Assembly: GCA_920105625.2 (NCBI GenBank)
Contig: CAKKTE020000093.1
Coordinates: 248,001-312,000, forward strand
Direction: 5' to 3'
Length of the DNA stretch: 64,000 bases
Origin: Clusia tigrina
Taxonomy: Eukaryota; Arthropoda; Insecta; Diptera; Clusiidae
Shown: positions 1-11,649 of the stretch, in pieces
Position numbering within the stretch: the stretch's first letter is position 1
Layout: each line of letters opens with the position of its first letter
Made by a program: the position numbers and the translations under genes
Notes under the pieces: model-generated
Told to the model about the DNA's origin: nothing
The model's input: the letters and a program-made list of their open reading frames with translations, nothing else
Database searches by the model: none

Positions 1-1117
1 TACGGGCCCACATTCGATTACCTGAAATGAAAGATTTGTTGCTGGTAGGCTCGGTCAGCTTGCCGAAAGTGATTTCCTGTGGTTGTATTTTGTCGAAATA
101 CGATTTAAGCTGTCGGTTCATGAGCAGCTCTGCTGGAGTACGGTTTGTAGTTGCATGCGACGTGATGTGTTGGTTGAACACGAATCTATCCAAACTGAGA
201 TCTATGTTCGTGTTTCGTTCCAGCTTCTTTAAGTAGTTCTTCGTGGATTGAACCATTCGTTCCGCTTGCCCATTTGTTGCCGGATGAAACGGAGCAGAGC
301 GTATGTGGCGAATTAAATTGTTGTCCATGATTTCCTTGAATTCTGCAGATGTGATTGCTGTGTCATTGTCCGACACTATCTCATCAGGAAGACCATGAGT
401 GGCAGCCAGTTGTCGAAGGAACTTGACCGCGGCTCCCGTAGATGTAGACGGAACAACTGCGACCTCCAACCATTTGGAGAAAGAATCGACTACCAAGAAG
501 AAAGTTTTGCATTGAAAAGGGCCGGCAAAGTCGATGTGTAAACGAGACCACGGAGTCCTAGCCGACTCCCAAAGGTGTGATTCAGTTTTCGATTCCTCGT
601 TCCTATTCTGTTAAAACGGAATGCACTTCTTCACAGTATGCTCAATTTCAGCATCAATGTTGGGCCACCATACATAACTGCGAGCCATTGATTTCATCTT
701 GACGATTCCTGGATGAGGCGCGTGAAGTGCTCGTAGAATAGATGCTCGAGCCGGTGGTGGAATAACTGCACGGATACCCCACACGAGAACTCCTCTATTT
801 GCAGATAGTTCATCTCGGCGGCAATAGAACGGATATAGGCTACTTGAACGCTCAATTTTGGTGCTAGGCCATCCCCTTAACACCCAGTTCAAAACATTGG
901 AGAGATCCTGATCCTTCGAAGTTTGGGACGCAATTTGTTGTGCCTTTATGACTGAATCGGCTGATAATTCAATAATGGGAACATCTTGGGATGATGTTGA
1001 CTCAGTTGTTGCCGCGATAGGACAGCGGCTCAAAAAGTCTGCATTGCCAATTTTTGCTCCAGCGCGATGTATGAGGTTAAAATCGTATGCGTTGAGAAAA
1101 ATTGATCGGCGTAGCAT
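1..1117 (-). pseudogene. pol: end of RNase H and integrase
   Basis: The frame opens with the RNase H tail (HRAGAKIGNADFLSR), then the integrase zinc-binding region with ALHAPHPGIVKMKSMARSY and WWPNIDAEIEHTVKKC. An in-frame TAA at 611 interrupts it, and the same frame continues with the DDE core: LHIDFAGPF (first Asp), IVSDNDTAITS (second Asp) and ATNGQAERMVQ (Glu), all visible between about 560 and 270. Integrase inserts the DNA copy into the genome. The C-terminal domain is cut by the window edge. Confidence 0.85.
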
Positions 1118-2724
1118 TGTGTTCGAAATTACATTAGGAACTGCTTTTCTTGTAGTGAAGATACCTTATAAAGGGCGGCGATCAGTGACGAGTATAAACG
1201 ATCGACCATAAAGTTAGTTGTGGAATTTTTTAACTCCTGAGACGAGCGCTACTGCTTCTCTATCTATTTGTGCATAGTTGCGTTCTGCTTTGGACAGTGT
1301 TCGTGAGAAGTATGCGATTGGCTTCTCCGATCCATTTGATAATTTATGGCTGAGGACTGCTCCGAGTCCATATGGCGATGCGTCACTTGTTAGTACTAGC
1401 GGCAACTGCGCAGCGTAGTGGACTAATACATCGTCTGATGTGATAAGTTTCTTTAGTTTGCAGAAAGCAGTGTCGTGCTCTTTCTGCAAAGTCCAGTGAG
1501 CGTTTTTATCCAAAAGGCGGTGCAAAGGTTCTGCAAGTGTTGCCTTGTGCGGCAAAAACGCATGGTAGAAGTTGAGTAGACCCAGAAAAGCTTGAAGCTG
1601 CTTTTTGTCCTTGGGTGCTAGTGCATCATTGATTGCATTGACCTTTTCCGTAGATGGCCGTATACCAAAAGCGTCGACTTTGAAGCCCAGAAATTCTACG
1701 GATGGTACACCAAATTGACATTTGTCTTTGCGTAAGCGTAGACCAGCTTTATCGAACCGTGACAATACTTCGTATAGCCTGGAAGCCAGCTCTTCCTCTG
1801 TTTTGCCCATGATCACTATATCGTCGAAGTAGGGCAAAACGCCAGGAATGTTCTGTAGAGCACCCTCGATACAGCTTTGAAATATGCCAGGAGCTGATGC
1901 TATACCAAATTGGAGTCTGGTCACCTTGAACGCACCCTTGTGCGTGGAAATAGTTTGTAGTGACGCTGAACGTTCGTCGACTACTAGCTGCTGGTGCGCT
2001 TGGGCCAAGTCGATTTTTGCAAATATTGATCCTCCTTCAATTGATGCTAACAGTGTACTGACTGCAGGTATTTGGTGGCAGTGTTGTTTGACTGCCTGAT
2101 TTAACGTTGATTTATAATCGCCACAAATTCTGATTGATCCGTCCTTCTTCACAACTGGTACTATTGGAGTTGACCAATCGGCGTACTCCACTGGCTCCAA
2201 AATACCTTGACTGCATAAACGGTTGATTTCGTCCTCGACGAACTCTTTGATGGCAAATGGAATGCGGCGTGGTGGAAGTTTGACTGGCGTCACGGCCTCA
2301 TTGATATGCAGCGATACTGGACCAAGTTCTGACGAAAATAAGTGTGAGAATTTTCCCAGAACGGTCTTAATGTTGACCCCGCTGTTGATGGCAAACACGC
2401 CTTCTATGCGTATGCCCAGGGCGTCAAACCAATTGCATCCCACTAGATTTGAGCTGCTCACGTCAGCGATGATGAGCGGCAGATTTTCAATTTTACGACG
2501 ATTGTAACAAATTGAAACATCTATGATCCCCTTGATTGGGATTTGTTGTCGTTGATAGTCACTAAGGTCCAAGTCGCACTTCAAAAGATCTGGCTATTTG
2601 GTTGACCAGATGTGATTGAACGTACTTTCTGTCATGATAGTAACTGGCGCATCTGAATCCACATCGAATGAACAAGAGCGCCCGTTGATTAGCACTGAAG
2701 TGGACTTCTGGTTGACCACTGGAA
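1118..2724 (-). pseudogene. pol: protease, reverse transcriptase, start of RNase H
   Basis: The protease is at about 2600-2700, with FDVDSDAPVTIM where most relatives have D-S/T-G; the glycine is replaced by aspartate. A TAG near 2594 separates it from a long open frame (1214-2584). That frame holds reverse transcriptase with the LPPRRIPFAIK entry, ICGDYKSTLNQ, IDLAQAHQQL and the catalytic YFDDIVIM box, followed by FLGFKVDAFGIRPS and the RNase H motif LTSDASPYGLGAVLS. RNase H continues past stops at 1214 and 1166 (ILVTDRRPL). These enzymes copy element RNA into DNA. The RT catalytic residues are kept; the stops and protease change make the copy inactive as it stands. Confidence 0.85.
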
Positions 2725-3171
2725 CTATTTGATTGATGGATCCTCCACGAGGTGATCGATGATTCTGTGCACCTTGGTGTGTCTGTTTTGAGCTCGATGT
2801 GGGTATAAACGACCTTGAGGATTGCGCGCTACGACACGCGCGCTGTAGATGACCCTTGCGGCCACATGCATGGCATACACTTTCACGATGTGGGCACTAC
2901 ACGCGGTTATGTTGACCGCCGCAGCCGCCACATGTATGCCGTTTGTTATAGTTTCTGTCATTACTGTTATTGCGCTTATTAGACCGATGTGAACGACCTG
3001 ACTTGATGGCCAGTACAGATGGAGATTCGCTGGAGTGTCTGATGGCCAAACGCTGAGTGCTGCTGCCTCGCTAGATAAAGCACGCTCGATGACTCGTTGC
3101 ACTGTTAACTCAGTTTCGGCCAAAAAACTTTTCTGCAGCCCCTCGTCCTTCATGCCGCACACAAAACGGTT
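2725..3171 (-). pseudogene. gag C-terminal part with zinc knuckle
   Basis: This is the nucleocapsid part of Gag, which binds element RNA. In one frame it continues the capsid (CGMKDEGLQKSFLAETEL), in a second frame it encodes a clean C-x2-C-x4-H-x4-C knuckle, CHACGRKGHLQRAC, at about 2838-2880. A more degraded cysteine-rich patch (HTCGGCGGQH) lies just before it. The switch between frames shows at least one small insertion or deletion. The protease follows directly, in the order expected for gypsy elements. Confidence 0.7.
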
Positions 3172-3678
3172 TCATAGCATGCGATCCAGCGCCGTACCAA
3201 ATTTGGAGTCTACTGCCAACGTACGCAACGGTGCCATATAGCAGCTGACGGACTCGCCCGCGTGTTGATCACGATTGTGGAAATGATAAAATGCAGCAAT
3301 CTCGGATGGCCGAGGAGAAAGATGATCGGTCAATATCTTGTATATTTCCGATAAATTCAAATCACTGACCTGTTTGGGAGATGCCAATGATGTCAATAGA
3401 TCGAAGAGTGGCGCACCGGCCAGCGTGAGAAAAGCCGCCTTTTTTCGTGTTTCATCTGTGACGTCATTGGCCATAAGATATAGTTTAAATCGCTCCATGT
3501 ATGTTGTCCATTTCTCTGGAAGATCCAAATCGAAGGGTTCCAAACTGCCAACTCCAGCCATGACAATGAATTGAGTATAATTAGCACTCACAGTTGGTTT
3601 TATTTCTTCAACTCTATTTTCACTATTCTGGACAGCGGCGGCGCTATTACTTGCTTGTTCGCCTAGATCGGCTGCCAT
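3172..3678 (-). pseudogene. gag capsid region of the gypsy element
   Basis: This 168-residue open frame is the N-terminal part of a Gag structural protein, which packages element RNA in cytoplasmic particles. It starts at an ATG at 3678 and holds a capsid-type helical region with the motif LPEKWTTYMERFKLYLMAN near residue 54 and FYHFHNRDQHAGESV near residue 130, a layout typical of arthropod Ty3/gypsy Gag. The frame ends at 3172, and the homologous reading continues in another frame, so a frameshift splits gag here. The next downstream block (2725-3171) supplies the rest of Gag. Confidence 0.75.
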
Positions 3679-5339
3679 GTGCGGTGTCTAACAACAAAAA
3701 CTGGCTGCTGTCAGTACGTATTTCCTAATCGTATGATTCTCGCCTCGTTACTGTCTCAACCAGACATAACGGCACTTCACTGTATGTATGTCGCTCGCTT
3801 CGCTGCGACGCCGGCGTTTCTCTATTCTGTTTTGTCTACTTTCTCGACAACTTGCGAATTCTTGTGCAATTTTGGTTGTTTATTTCTTGTTGTAATCGCG
3901 TATGTAATATAAGCAAATATATATATACACGTTTCAACGCACACAATTTAATGATTAATCGCTAATCCCATACTCGTCGCTAGTATTAAATATGTGTGCG
4001 CTAATGACATTTAATATATATTAATGTTTATTTCCATATGAAGATGAACAGATAAATGTACACTGAGAATGTATATATGTATGTGTTTTATTGATGATCT
4101 CTAGGTAGGGCTGTGTGTATTGCTTGATGTCCACTGATCGACTGACTTAGCAAACGACAGAGCGATATACGGTAGCATACACAACAGTTTCTTTGATCCA
4201 TTTTTTCGAATAGTACAAAATCGAAGAGGACACCAAAACACGACTAACCTCTTTATCTGTCAAAAACAAACTGACAATCCAAAAGGGTTGGTATTGCCAA
4301 CATATATAACAGACATGTGTACCAACATAACAGAAAAAAAATGCGAACATCGAACATACGTAACTCACGAAAAGATGAAAATAACGGTTATTTTTTTATC
4401 ACAGCTCGTATGAAGAACCATATTATATACTAAGTCTTACCACATAAGAAATTATGGTATAAATCGCGATAAGGTTTTATCAATAAATCAGATTCGTTCT
4501 GGAAACCAAACATATCGTTTCTCATTAAAATATATGGCTGTGCTCTTGTAGGCGCCGATTAAAATTGTGCGCTAGCTCTCGCGCCGTTATACAAATCTTT
4601 GAGCCCATCATTACACACGATTTTTGGAAGCGCTGGAGCTACGAATATCTTCATGAGTTACAAGTGCGTCACAAATGGCGTTAAACTAAAACCAATCTAA
4701 AAACCGACGACTTGGTGCTTATAGGAGACGACCGCGCCCCCGTCACAATCGTTGTTTGGTCGCGTTCTCGAAGTTCAAACTGAAGGAGACAACTTGGTGA
4801 GAGTTGCCACGATTTGTACTTCCTACAGATGACAAGGCTATTGACCAACACGGTGGTCGGTATGACTAACCAACACATATGTCACCGCAGGACTACCTCT
4901 ACCTCCAACTCTGGGCGGAAATGTTACGGATCCTCAAGCCTCTGCCCCTGTATTGATTGTGCCCAACTCTTATACCGTTTAAGATTGTATCTCTCTGTCC
5001 TTACAATCTTCTGACATACGTTTTGATGTCTCAGGTTAGTTTCAGTGAGTTGTAGTTGGAACAGAGAACGAACGAGAACCTGTGCGCAGATATTTAAATA
5101 AATAAAGTTTAATTATAGAATATATTTTCAGTTGTAGATCTCTTTTACAGTGCTCTTACCACTTTCGTAAGTGATTTGGAAACCCGTCGATTGGACAGTC
5201 ACACCGACAATTCGATACACGATGCTATGGGTTTTGTCAAAAACACCTAGGCTAAGGCGATGATTGAAGCTATCGGCAACAAATATGGTGTTGCATTGCG
5301 GGAGCACCTCCGGCAGCATCTCCTCAAAATTTATGACAC
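3679..5339. other. No gene seen; probable 5' leader or LTR of the gypsy element
   Basis: No open frame here matches a family I know. The minus-strand stretch just upstream of gag (3679-3930) is probably the leader, and a minus-strand AATAAA near 3870 would fit an LTR. I could not find matching LTR ends or a clear primer site, so the LTR extent is unknown. From about 3900 to 4660 the DNA is AT-rich; 4680-5340 is mixed sequence with only short, unremarkable frames. Confidence 0.4.
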
Positions 5340-6440
5340 CTATCGGAGGTGTACGACTAACATGATGGAATGGCTTTCGTGCCTGCAGAGTGCGGCATCA
5401 TCTTTGGAACAAACTTCCTCGGTATAGGCCCAAGTGGGATTGCAGCGAATGCACCTCACTCTTCCCGAATTCACACCCACCAAGCGAGTGAAGCAAGGGA
5501 GGTATGTACTATTTGTTTCCAAAGTGCTCACCTCACACCTATCTGCCCTAAATTTCAGTCACAACCAGGTGGCGTTTGGTACGAAGGTACGGCCTATGTA
5601 TGAATTGTTTGACAGTCTCGCATAGAGTGGCAAATTGCCCCAGTACTGACTTGTGCTTCTCCTCTCGGGAGCGGCACCACACCATGCTTCACAGAAGCCC
5701 GTCACATACAACGCATTCTCTTTCGAGAAAACCCGGCCGCTCCAATAGCGGATTTCGAGTTAAGAACGGTCACCTTTGTGGTGAATTGTGCTCCTTATCT
5801 CGCGATAAGGGCACTCTTACAACTGGCTGACGGCATGCAATACAAGTACCCATCGACTTCGGATGCACGCCGCAATGTAATGTACATAGACGCCCCATTG
5901 ATTGGCACCCATTATGTCTCCTCGGCAACCCAAAGGCAGAAACAACCGATGAGTTTCCCTGGACCGACAGGGAACTCACTGAACAAATGGACTGCCAGCT
6001 GTGAGCCCATTTTTTCGACCTATCGCCGAGGCGTCTACTCCGGAAAGACTTCCTCAAACATGAGGAGTCTTGTAACCCTAGTACCGTAGGTTCTCGATAC
6101 GGCCAGTATCGTGATATATTTTCTTTACGTTTGGGAACCATTCTAGCAATTTCTAGAATGGTTCAAACCGACAGGTGTTGTAAGTATATTGTTTCGCAAC
6201 TCTTCGACCCTGCAGGGGGGTTAATTTCCACCGAGCAGATCTTGATGCAACATATCTGGTGGGAGCAAATCAGTTGGGACGACCAACTGAATCCCGCCAC
6301 TCTAGTTAGAAGGGAAGATTTATATTTTCAATATCAGGCGATCTCCCAAATGCGAGTGCTACGCTGGGTCAGATTAGCACCTGATAATCACACTGAATGT
6401 CAGGCATTGTCACAAACAAGCCTTACCTCAGCAGACTAAT
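5340..6440 (+). pseudogene. BEL/Pao retrotransposon relic (gag zinc knuckles and RT)
   Basis: Several short plus-strand frames match successive parts of a BEL/Pao element. CTICFQSAHLTPICPKF (about 5508) and LCMNCLTVSHRVANCP with a following HHTMLH (about 5590-5690) are the Gag cysteine-histidine clusters typical of BEL. APYLAIRALLQLADG (about 5783) and the YIDAPLIGTHY segment near 5885 (relatives have Y-V-D-D-L-L-T-G) are RT motifs in which the catalytic Asp pair is lost. QLFDPAGGLISTEQILMQH (about 6200) and the following WDDQLNP are RT thumb motifs. Frames shift several times and the protease is missing, so this is a deleted relic. Confidence 0.7.
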
Positions 6441-7140
6441 GGGGATTCGCCAAATTCGCGTATTTATTCTCAATCCCAGCACCCAGCCTATCGTGTGACT
6501 TTACCTTCGACCCCGAACTGTGTCGCCTATGAGGGGAGTAAATAAAGGAGGAGATGGGTACCAGTACCACTCTCAGCTACAATTAGAGCTACTAATGCGT
6601 AACTGGGGAGAATTATGTTTTATTTCAGCTCATATTAGAAACTGTGTTCTGTTCCGGCCCAACATTAATCTTCGTGCCTGATGAGAATCACGCCGGCATT
6701 TCCAGGATTTGTTGGGAATATTCGCAACGTGAAGATGATGTTTGAACATGGACCGCACCAAACCCAAGTTGTGCTAGATGTGCCGCAACGAAGGTCATCG
6801 AATGGAAGGTGTCTTTCTTGCTCTCGGCCCCCGAACTCGGGTGGTCAGGTAGTCATCTCGGGGTGAAGCTCTTTACCCTGCTACGCCCGTAGCCTCTATG
6901 CGCCACCTGCAGAGGGGACACCTTCCTCCACATGCGACGGGAATAGGAGAATGGGATTCGGGCGGCTCTCCAAGGTGCCCCTTTTTGCAATACTGCAAGG
7001 GGCGCGGCATGTTCACGCCGTGAACCACTATTCCCGATGGCTGCCACCCGGTGCGAGCATGGCTATATTCTGCCTGTCAATTCCGAGCATGGCATGCTGC
7101 GGAGAGAGTTCCCCGCACCATGTCCCTCTGAATTGTGCGT
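6441..7140. other. Cysteine-rich degraded sequence, origin unclear
   Basis: Plus-strand frames show scattered zinc-knuckle-like pieces: CRNEGHRMEG near 6785 and PLCATCRGDTFLHM near 6895, interrupted by stops. They resemble retrotransposon Gag cysteine clusters but are too broken to place in a family. Base composition is more GC-rich than the flanks. It may be a second BEL or LINE gag relic, or chance. Confidence 0.25.
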
Positions 7141-7556
7141 AGATGGAGCGGGCAAACGTTTGTGCCGCCATCTTTAATATCTACGGCCATCTTTAATATC
7201 TACGGCGCTGTCAAGTGCTTACAAGCGATTTCTCGCCACTTGATCCTGCCACTTCTTTTTGAACCATCGAGGGAGCCGCAAAGCATATTTAAGTTAACAG
7301 CCACAGCGCTAATTTCATATATTACAATAGTTTTAATTTGTGGTGATAAGTTCTTAATTTGTGTTCTTCTCATTATATGGATGAAGTATATATTTGGAAA
7401 AAAAATGTATTTTCAAGAAAATATATTTACACATACTCGTATGTTATAAAAGTGGTAGGAGGACCGAAACTTGTTTAATGTCAATTGTTGGTGAAAGCAT
7501 AAACGGAAAATCGATCAAGGGTGATCCGAGAATAGCCCAAATTAGCGAATTTATTT
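7141..7556. other. No feature recognised
   Basis: A 20-bp segment, catctttaatatctacggc with flanks, is directly repeated at about 7170 and 7186. The rest is AT-rich with no motif I recognise. Confidence 0.3.
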
Positions 7557-7612
7557 TTATTTGCTAGAAAAAGAGGAAACTGCTGCAGATACACTATTAT
7601 ATATGAATAAGT

Positions 7613-8008
7613 TTACACTGCGACCTCTGCTACCTGTTGATCCGGGTGACGCCCGCCATTGTCGGAGTGAAGTCCCTCGATGAACTCTGCATACCCCTCC
7701 CTTCCTTCTGGACTGGTACGTATGATATTCCAGCTGGCGATTTGGTTTACCATTAAAACGTCGCTTGTAGTGGCTTTCTTCTTTTGAGTTATATATCGTG
7801 CCCCACGGATGTAGGTGGTACTGCCTCTGCTTATAGTATTCAGGTTGTAAAATGCATTTGAAATACATGAGAGATTACAATACTCCTCCATTATTTCCTT
7901 TGCAGCAATGCGTTTAATGGTGGAAGTGTTTCTCTTGAGCTTCCCCATAATGGAATTCGACATCATTGGCTTCGATGTGTAGACTATCGGTATTTCTCTG
8001 AGATACAC
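7613..8008 (-). CDS. Unidentified 131-residue open frame
   Basis: I do not recognise this frame. It starts at an ATG at 8008 and has a lysine- and arginine-rich first half (MGKLKRNTSTIKRIAAKEI) and a C-terminal half with WNIIRTSPEGREGYAEFIEG. There is no signal peptide, membrane segment or clear motif. A second frame (7557-7868) overlaps it and is probably a shadow. It sits between a BEL relic and an AT-rich spacer, so an unidentified transposon fragment is likelier than a host gene. Confidence 0.3.
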   Translation of the reverse strand: MYLREIPIVYTSKPMMSNSIMGKLKRNTSTIKRIAAKEIMEEYCNLSCISNAFYNLNTISRGSTTYIRGARYITQKKKATTSDVLMVNQIASWNIIRTSPEGREGYAEFIEGLHSDNGGRHPDQQVAEVAV

Positions 8009-8039
8009 GTTTAATGACGTAATTTGCGTACTCGGATCA

Positions 8040-9585
8040 AATACCAGTCTCTGTTATATTCTCAGTCGCCAGTCCACGTTATGTTACATCAGTCGCCATT
8101 CATCCCCAATCCATCGAATAATACGTTGGTCCCGTAGTCTTCCGTCTTACCGTCTTCCGATACGCGCTGTTCTTGGAACTTCCTGCTTCGATTCACATCA
8201 CCAGAGCTGAATCCTTATAATAATTTTCTTAATTTTCTAATTAAAATTTTAGTTTGATGTTTTTATATTTAAGTTTAGACGAATATTTCATAAGGTTATT
8301 TAATAAATCAATTTCAAAATTATATAATAATTAAATAAATATACTATATACGAGTATACTATAGATACTCTTGGGTACAATTTTCTTATTTAGTATAATT
8401 TCTTGTTTCTTAGAATCATTACTTTTTTTTCTAACATAAACAGTAAATTTTATGTATTATTTAAATATATATAGCGTATATCTAATACGTCTTAACAACC
8501 AAACTATAAGTAATAAAAACTGATTTCTTTACAAATATTATTAATTAACTATTATACATTTTTTTTTCTAAAATTATTAGCGGCACTAAAACTTTAAATC
8601 CCTCGCAATAAATATACATTTTACGATCATTTGATTCATACAAAATAATCATTTACTGCTTTAAATTATAAAAAATTTATTATCTCAAATCTGGGCAAAA
8701 ATAGTTGCCCATCTTACATAAGCGAGAATATAAAAGAAAAACCAGTTTATGTGAAACCATTGTCTATTGCATGACTCAATTTTTCGTTGCATCTAATTAC
8801 TTTATATTATTTAAATTTACTTAACATTATCGCCTGCTATGTATATACCCATAAACGATTGTATTCTCCTACACCATGTAATTCGCTCGTATATGACTAC
8901 ATACATACTTTCCAGGCACTTTTAATTGCTCATAAATAATTTCTAAAGTTATTTCCCAATTAAGCTTAACATATTCTTTTTATTTCAACATATATATTTT
9001 TTCAATTTCCCACACGCAGTACTCTAATTTCCTAAGCGATAAAAAATATTGAAGCATATTTACAAATTCCCAATTTTTCATCATACATCCCTATATACTT
9101 ACTTATACATACGTACATACTGATTCCTCTTGTCTAGTATACTTACTTATTTAAATATACGTTTGTACATTCATTCTGTATATTATACACCTACATATAT
9201 ATACTTACTTCCAGCTCGTGCCCGGCGTTAATGTTTACGCATCATATTTCCATGCAATAACTGCCGCAAATATGTGTGTATGTACTTTACTCTTCGTTTC
9301 ATATTTCTTACCCACGACTATTTTATAATTTTTTGTTGATTTATTTTCAATGAACAACCTTTTTTCTTATTTAATATTTTAATAAAAAATAATTTTCTCC
9401 TATTTGCTTTACTGCGCTTCATTCGGCTGCTATAGTACCTAATGAGCATATTTATATTACGTAATTTTTAATCGCCCGAGTTTAATTGGCACACTTCTGC
9501 TGACATATAAATATGTACATGATATCAGTTTGTTTTCGTTGTTCTTCTTATGATTACACTTGCAAAACACTGCCAACACATGTCT
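8040..9585. other. AT-rich spacer without genes
   Basis: Strongly AT-rich DNA with many short runs of A or T and repeated tacatac/tacttac-like words around 9040-9200. I see no open frame of note, no inverted ends and no RNA gene. It could include the 3' flank or LTR of the gypsy relic that follows on the minus strand. Confidence 0.5.
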
Positions 9586-11140
9586 TTAATTGTAAGTTCG
9601 CAAATGGAGTAACTTTAGTAAGTTCTTCTGAAATTTTTTGGGTTTGCCTTTAATCGTTACCACCGTGGTAACTGGACTGCGGATCTCTGCTACCAAATAC
9701 GAACCTATTGAAACAGGTGAGAATTTGTGTCTCCTAGCCTGATTCTTCATTAGTACTTGGTCACCCACCTGAATGACTACTGGGTTTAATACCTTGTTGG
9801 AGGCTTCCCTGGCTACCCGTTTAGCACGATCTTGGTTTTCTCTAACCAACTCGTGCGCTCGCTGTAACTGATATTTCCGCACTTTATTTGGGTCATCAGC
9901 ATTGTATACTGGCGCACATTTGCGCATCAAATTTGCTGGCATGTTGAAAACAAACCCGTAGTGTTATAAATGGAGTTTGCTTCGTTGATACATGTATAGT
10001 ATCGTTGTGGACATACATTGCAATGATCAACCAATTCGAGCCGTCCTCCTTGGCAAAAAAGCGCAAGTACTCGGCCAGAGGTCGATGACTACGCTCCAAT
10101 GAGCCATTCGCCTATGGATGACACATTGTTACGTGCAATTTATTGATTCCCAGCCTTTTACAAGTTTCTGAGAATAATTTCGATGCAAAATTTGAACCAT
10201 TGTCGGTTATCCAAACCTTTGATAAATAATTAATAATAATTTCGTCAAAGAATGCCTTGGCTACCATACTTGCGTCAGCATCGGGTATAGCCACGGAAGG
10301 ATTCCTACAATGTCCATATAAAAATTATGAAAAGGTTGCTTTGGCATCTTTGTTAGCCTCGAACTCTTGTTGGCCTGACATTTATATCTCGAGTATACCT
10401 TTCCAGGCGTAAGCCCGTCTGATTCTCTCGTAGTTTTTCCAGAATCCCTGGTGTCCACCTAGGGGCGAATCATGGAAATCCTTTAACACTGCCTGTATAT
10501 ATTTTTTCATCCTACAGCCATTACACACTACTGGCTGGTGGTTTATTGGCATCGCCACCCGCATCACTCTCACATCTCTTGGCGCATCACTTTTACCCTC
10601 TTGACTTCTCCCGGCCTTCTCCTTCTCTGACTTTGCTTTGTCCATCGTTTGCACTACTAATATCTTCTGTGCGGTACTCTGCTGAGCTCAGCCGCATTTA
10701 GATTCTTTTTCCCAGGTTTGTGTATGATTTCCAAATCATACTCAGACAATTTGTGTCTGAACCCCGCTCGCCTAGATGTTTGGTTTTTCAAATTGGTTAC
10801 GCCTCTCAACGGCTGGTGATCAGTATATATTTTAAATGGGCGTCCTAGCAGATAAGCACTAAAATTCTTCGCATCCCAGACTATGGCTAGAAATTCTTTC
10901 TCTATTGTGGATTAACTCTTCTCCGTATCACTAAGCGCTCTCCCCGCGAATGCTATTGGTCGGTCTTTACCAACTTCGTCAACAAAAAGGTTTGCTCAAA
11001 GTCGGGATACGCCAAAATCGGTGGCGAGCTAATTATCTCTTTTCATGTCTCTCTGTCCATTCGAACTTTGCTTCTTAACGTAGCGACTTATTAATCGGCA
11101 TCGAAATTCCGGCCTTATGGCCTCTCCCATAATAATATTC
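9586..11140 (-). pseudogene. Ty3/gypsy pol relic (RNase H and integrase), mdg1/412-like
   Basis: Minus-strand frames give, from high to low coordinate: RNase H (KDRPIAFAGRALSDTEKS near 10940, EKEFLAIVWDAKNFSAYL near 10880, YTDHQPLRG near 10820), the integrase zinc-binding region (DFHDSPLGGHQGFWKNYERI near 10460), the core with VWITDNGSNFASKL near 10190, and the C-terminal domain as a 118-residue frame at 9586-9942 (LNPVVIQVGDQVLMKN). Frames change repeatedly and stops occur. The GGHQG motif and overall look suggest the mdg1/412 group; this is inference. Gag and most of RT are missing, so the element is truncated. Confidence 0.75.
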
Positions 11141-11329
11141 ACTAGAAGGCAGTTGCACTATCTTATTCTAGAAAGAGACGAGGGTTGTTGTGAGTCAGAA
11201 TCAAGCTAGCTGCGCTTAGTTGACTCACAGCAAGAGCCCCTAACAGATACTACGCATTTAGTGTAGTTAACATTTAAGTTATATTCACGCACATGCTTTT
11301 AGGGTGCGTTGATTATTATATCATTCATT

Positions 11330-11545
11330 ATGTGAACTTTTAGGGTGTCACAGTTCCGCAATCAAGTTGATGAAGGGCATTGGGATTTAGGATGCACCAT
11401 CGACATTTTTAAATCGAGTAGGTCAGTTGGCTTAACCAACTGACACCAATGAACAAATGCGTAACTGGAACACCAGAAAGGTCATTGTATATACTCGTAA
11501 GACTTATGATTTTAAGATATAAAGCTCTGTCTTTTAAAAAACAGA
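11330..11545 (+). repeat. LTR-like repeat, copy 1 (diverged)
   Basis: This stretch shares gtgtcacagttccgca, ggtcagttg, ctgacacca and aactggaacaccagaaa, in the same order and spacing, with 36535-36750 and 44759-44974. Its right end has a polyadenylation-like ttaagatataaagct corresponding to ttaagaataaagct in the other copies. Such a block, found alone at separate sites, is best explained as a solo or fragmentary LTR. The left border may reach 11300, where agggtgcgttgattatta matches gggtgcattaattatg before the other copies. Confidence 0.55.
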
Positions 11546-11649
11546 ACATCACGGGTGTTTCCCATCAGATACCACCAGCTACTCGTCGCGCTCGCGCTTT
11601 ATTATTTTATAACAAAGATAGAGAAAGTTCAATATTCGAAGGAAATTGC

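Larger units (their letters stand above)
1..3678 (-). mobile_element. Ty3/gypsy LTR retrotransposon, gag-pol body (3' part off the window)
   Basis: Read on the minus strand, this stretch gives gag, a zinc knuckle, protease, reverse transcriptase, RNase H and integrase in the usual Ty3/gypsy order. The copy is old but collinear: pol carries in-frame stops near 2594, 1214, 1166 and 611, and gag changes frame near 3165. The integrase runs to base 1, so the C-terminal end and 3' LTR lie outside the window. The 5' LTR should lie above 3700, but I could not fix its borders. Clade is unsure; the gag and single clear C2HC knuckle would fit a CsRn1- or Mag-like lineage. Confidence 0.85.

Noticed and set aside
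948..1211. 87-residue plus-strand frame
   Set aside because: It lies opposite the RNase H/integrase part of the gypsy element and has no motif; it is a shadow frame.
8040..9585. tRNA or small RNA genes in the AT-rich spacers
   Set aside because: No cloverleaf, A/B box pair or known RNA motif could be supported by eye.
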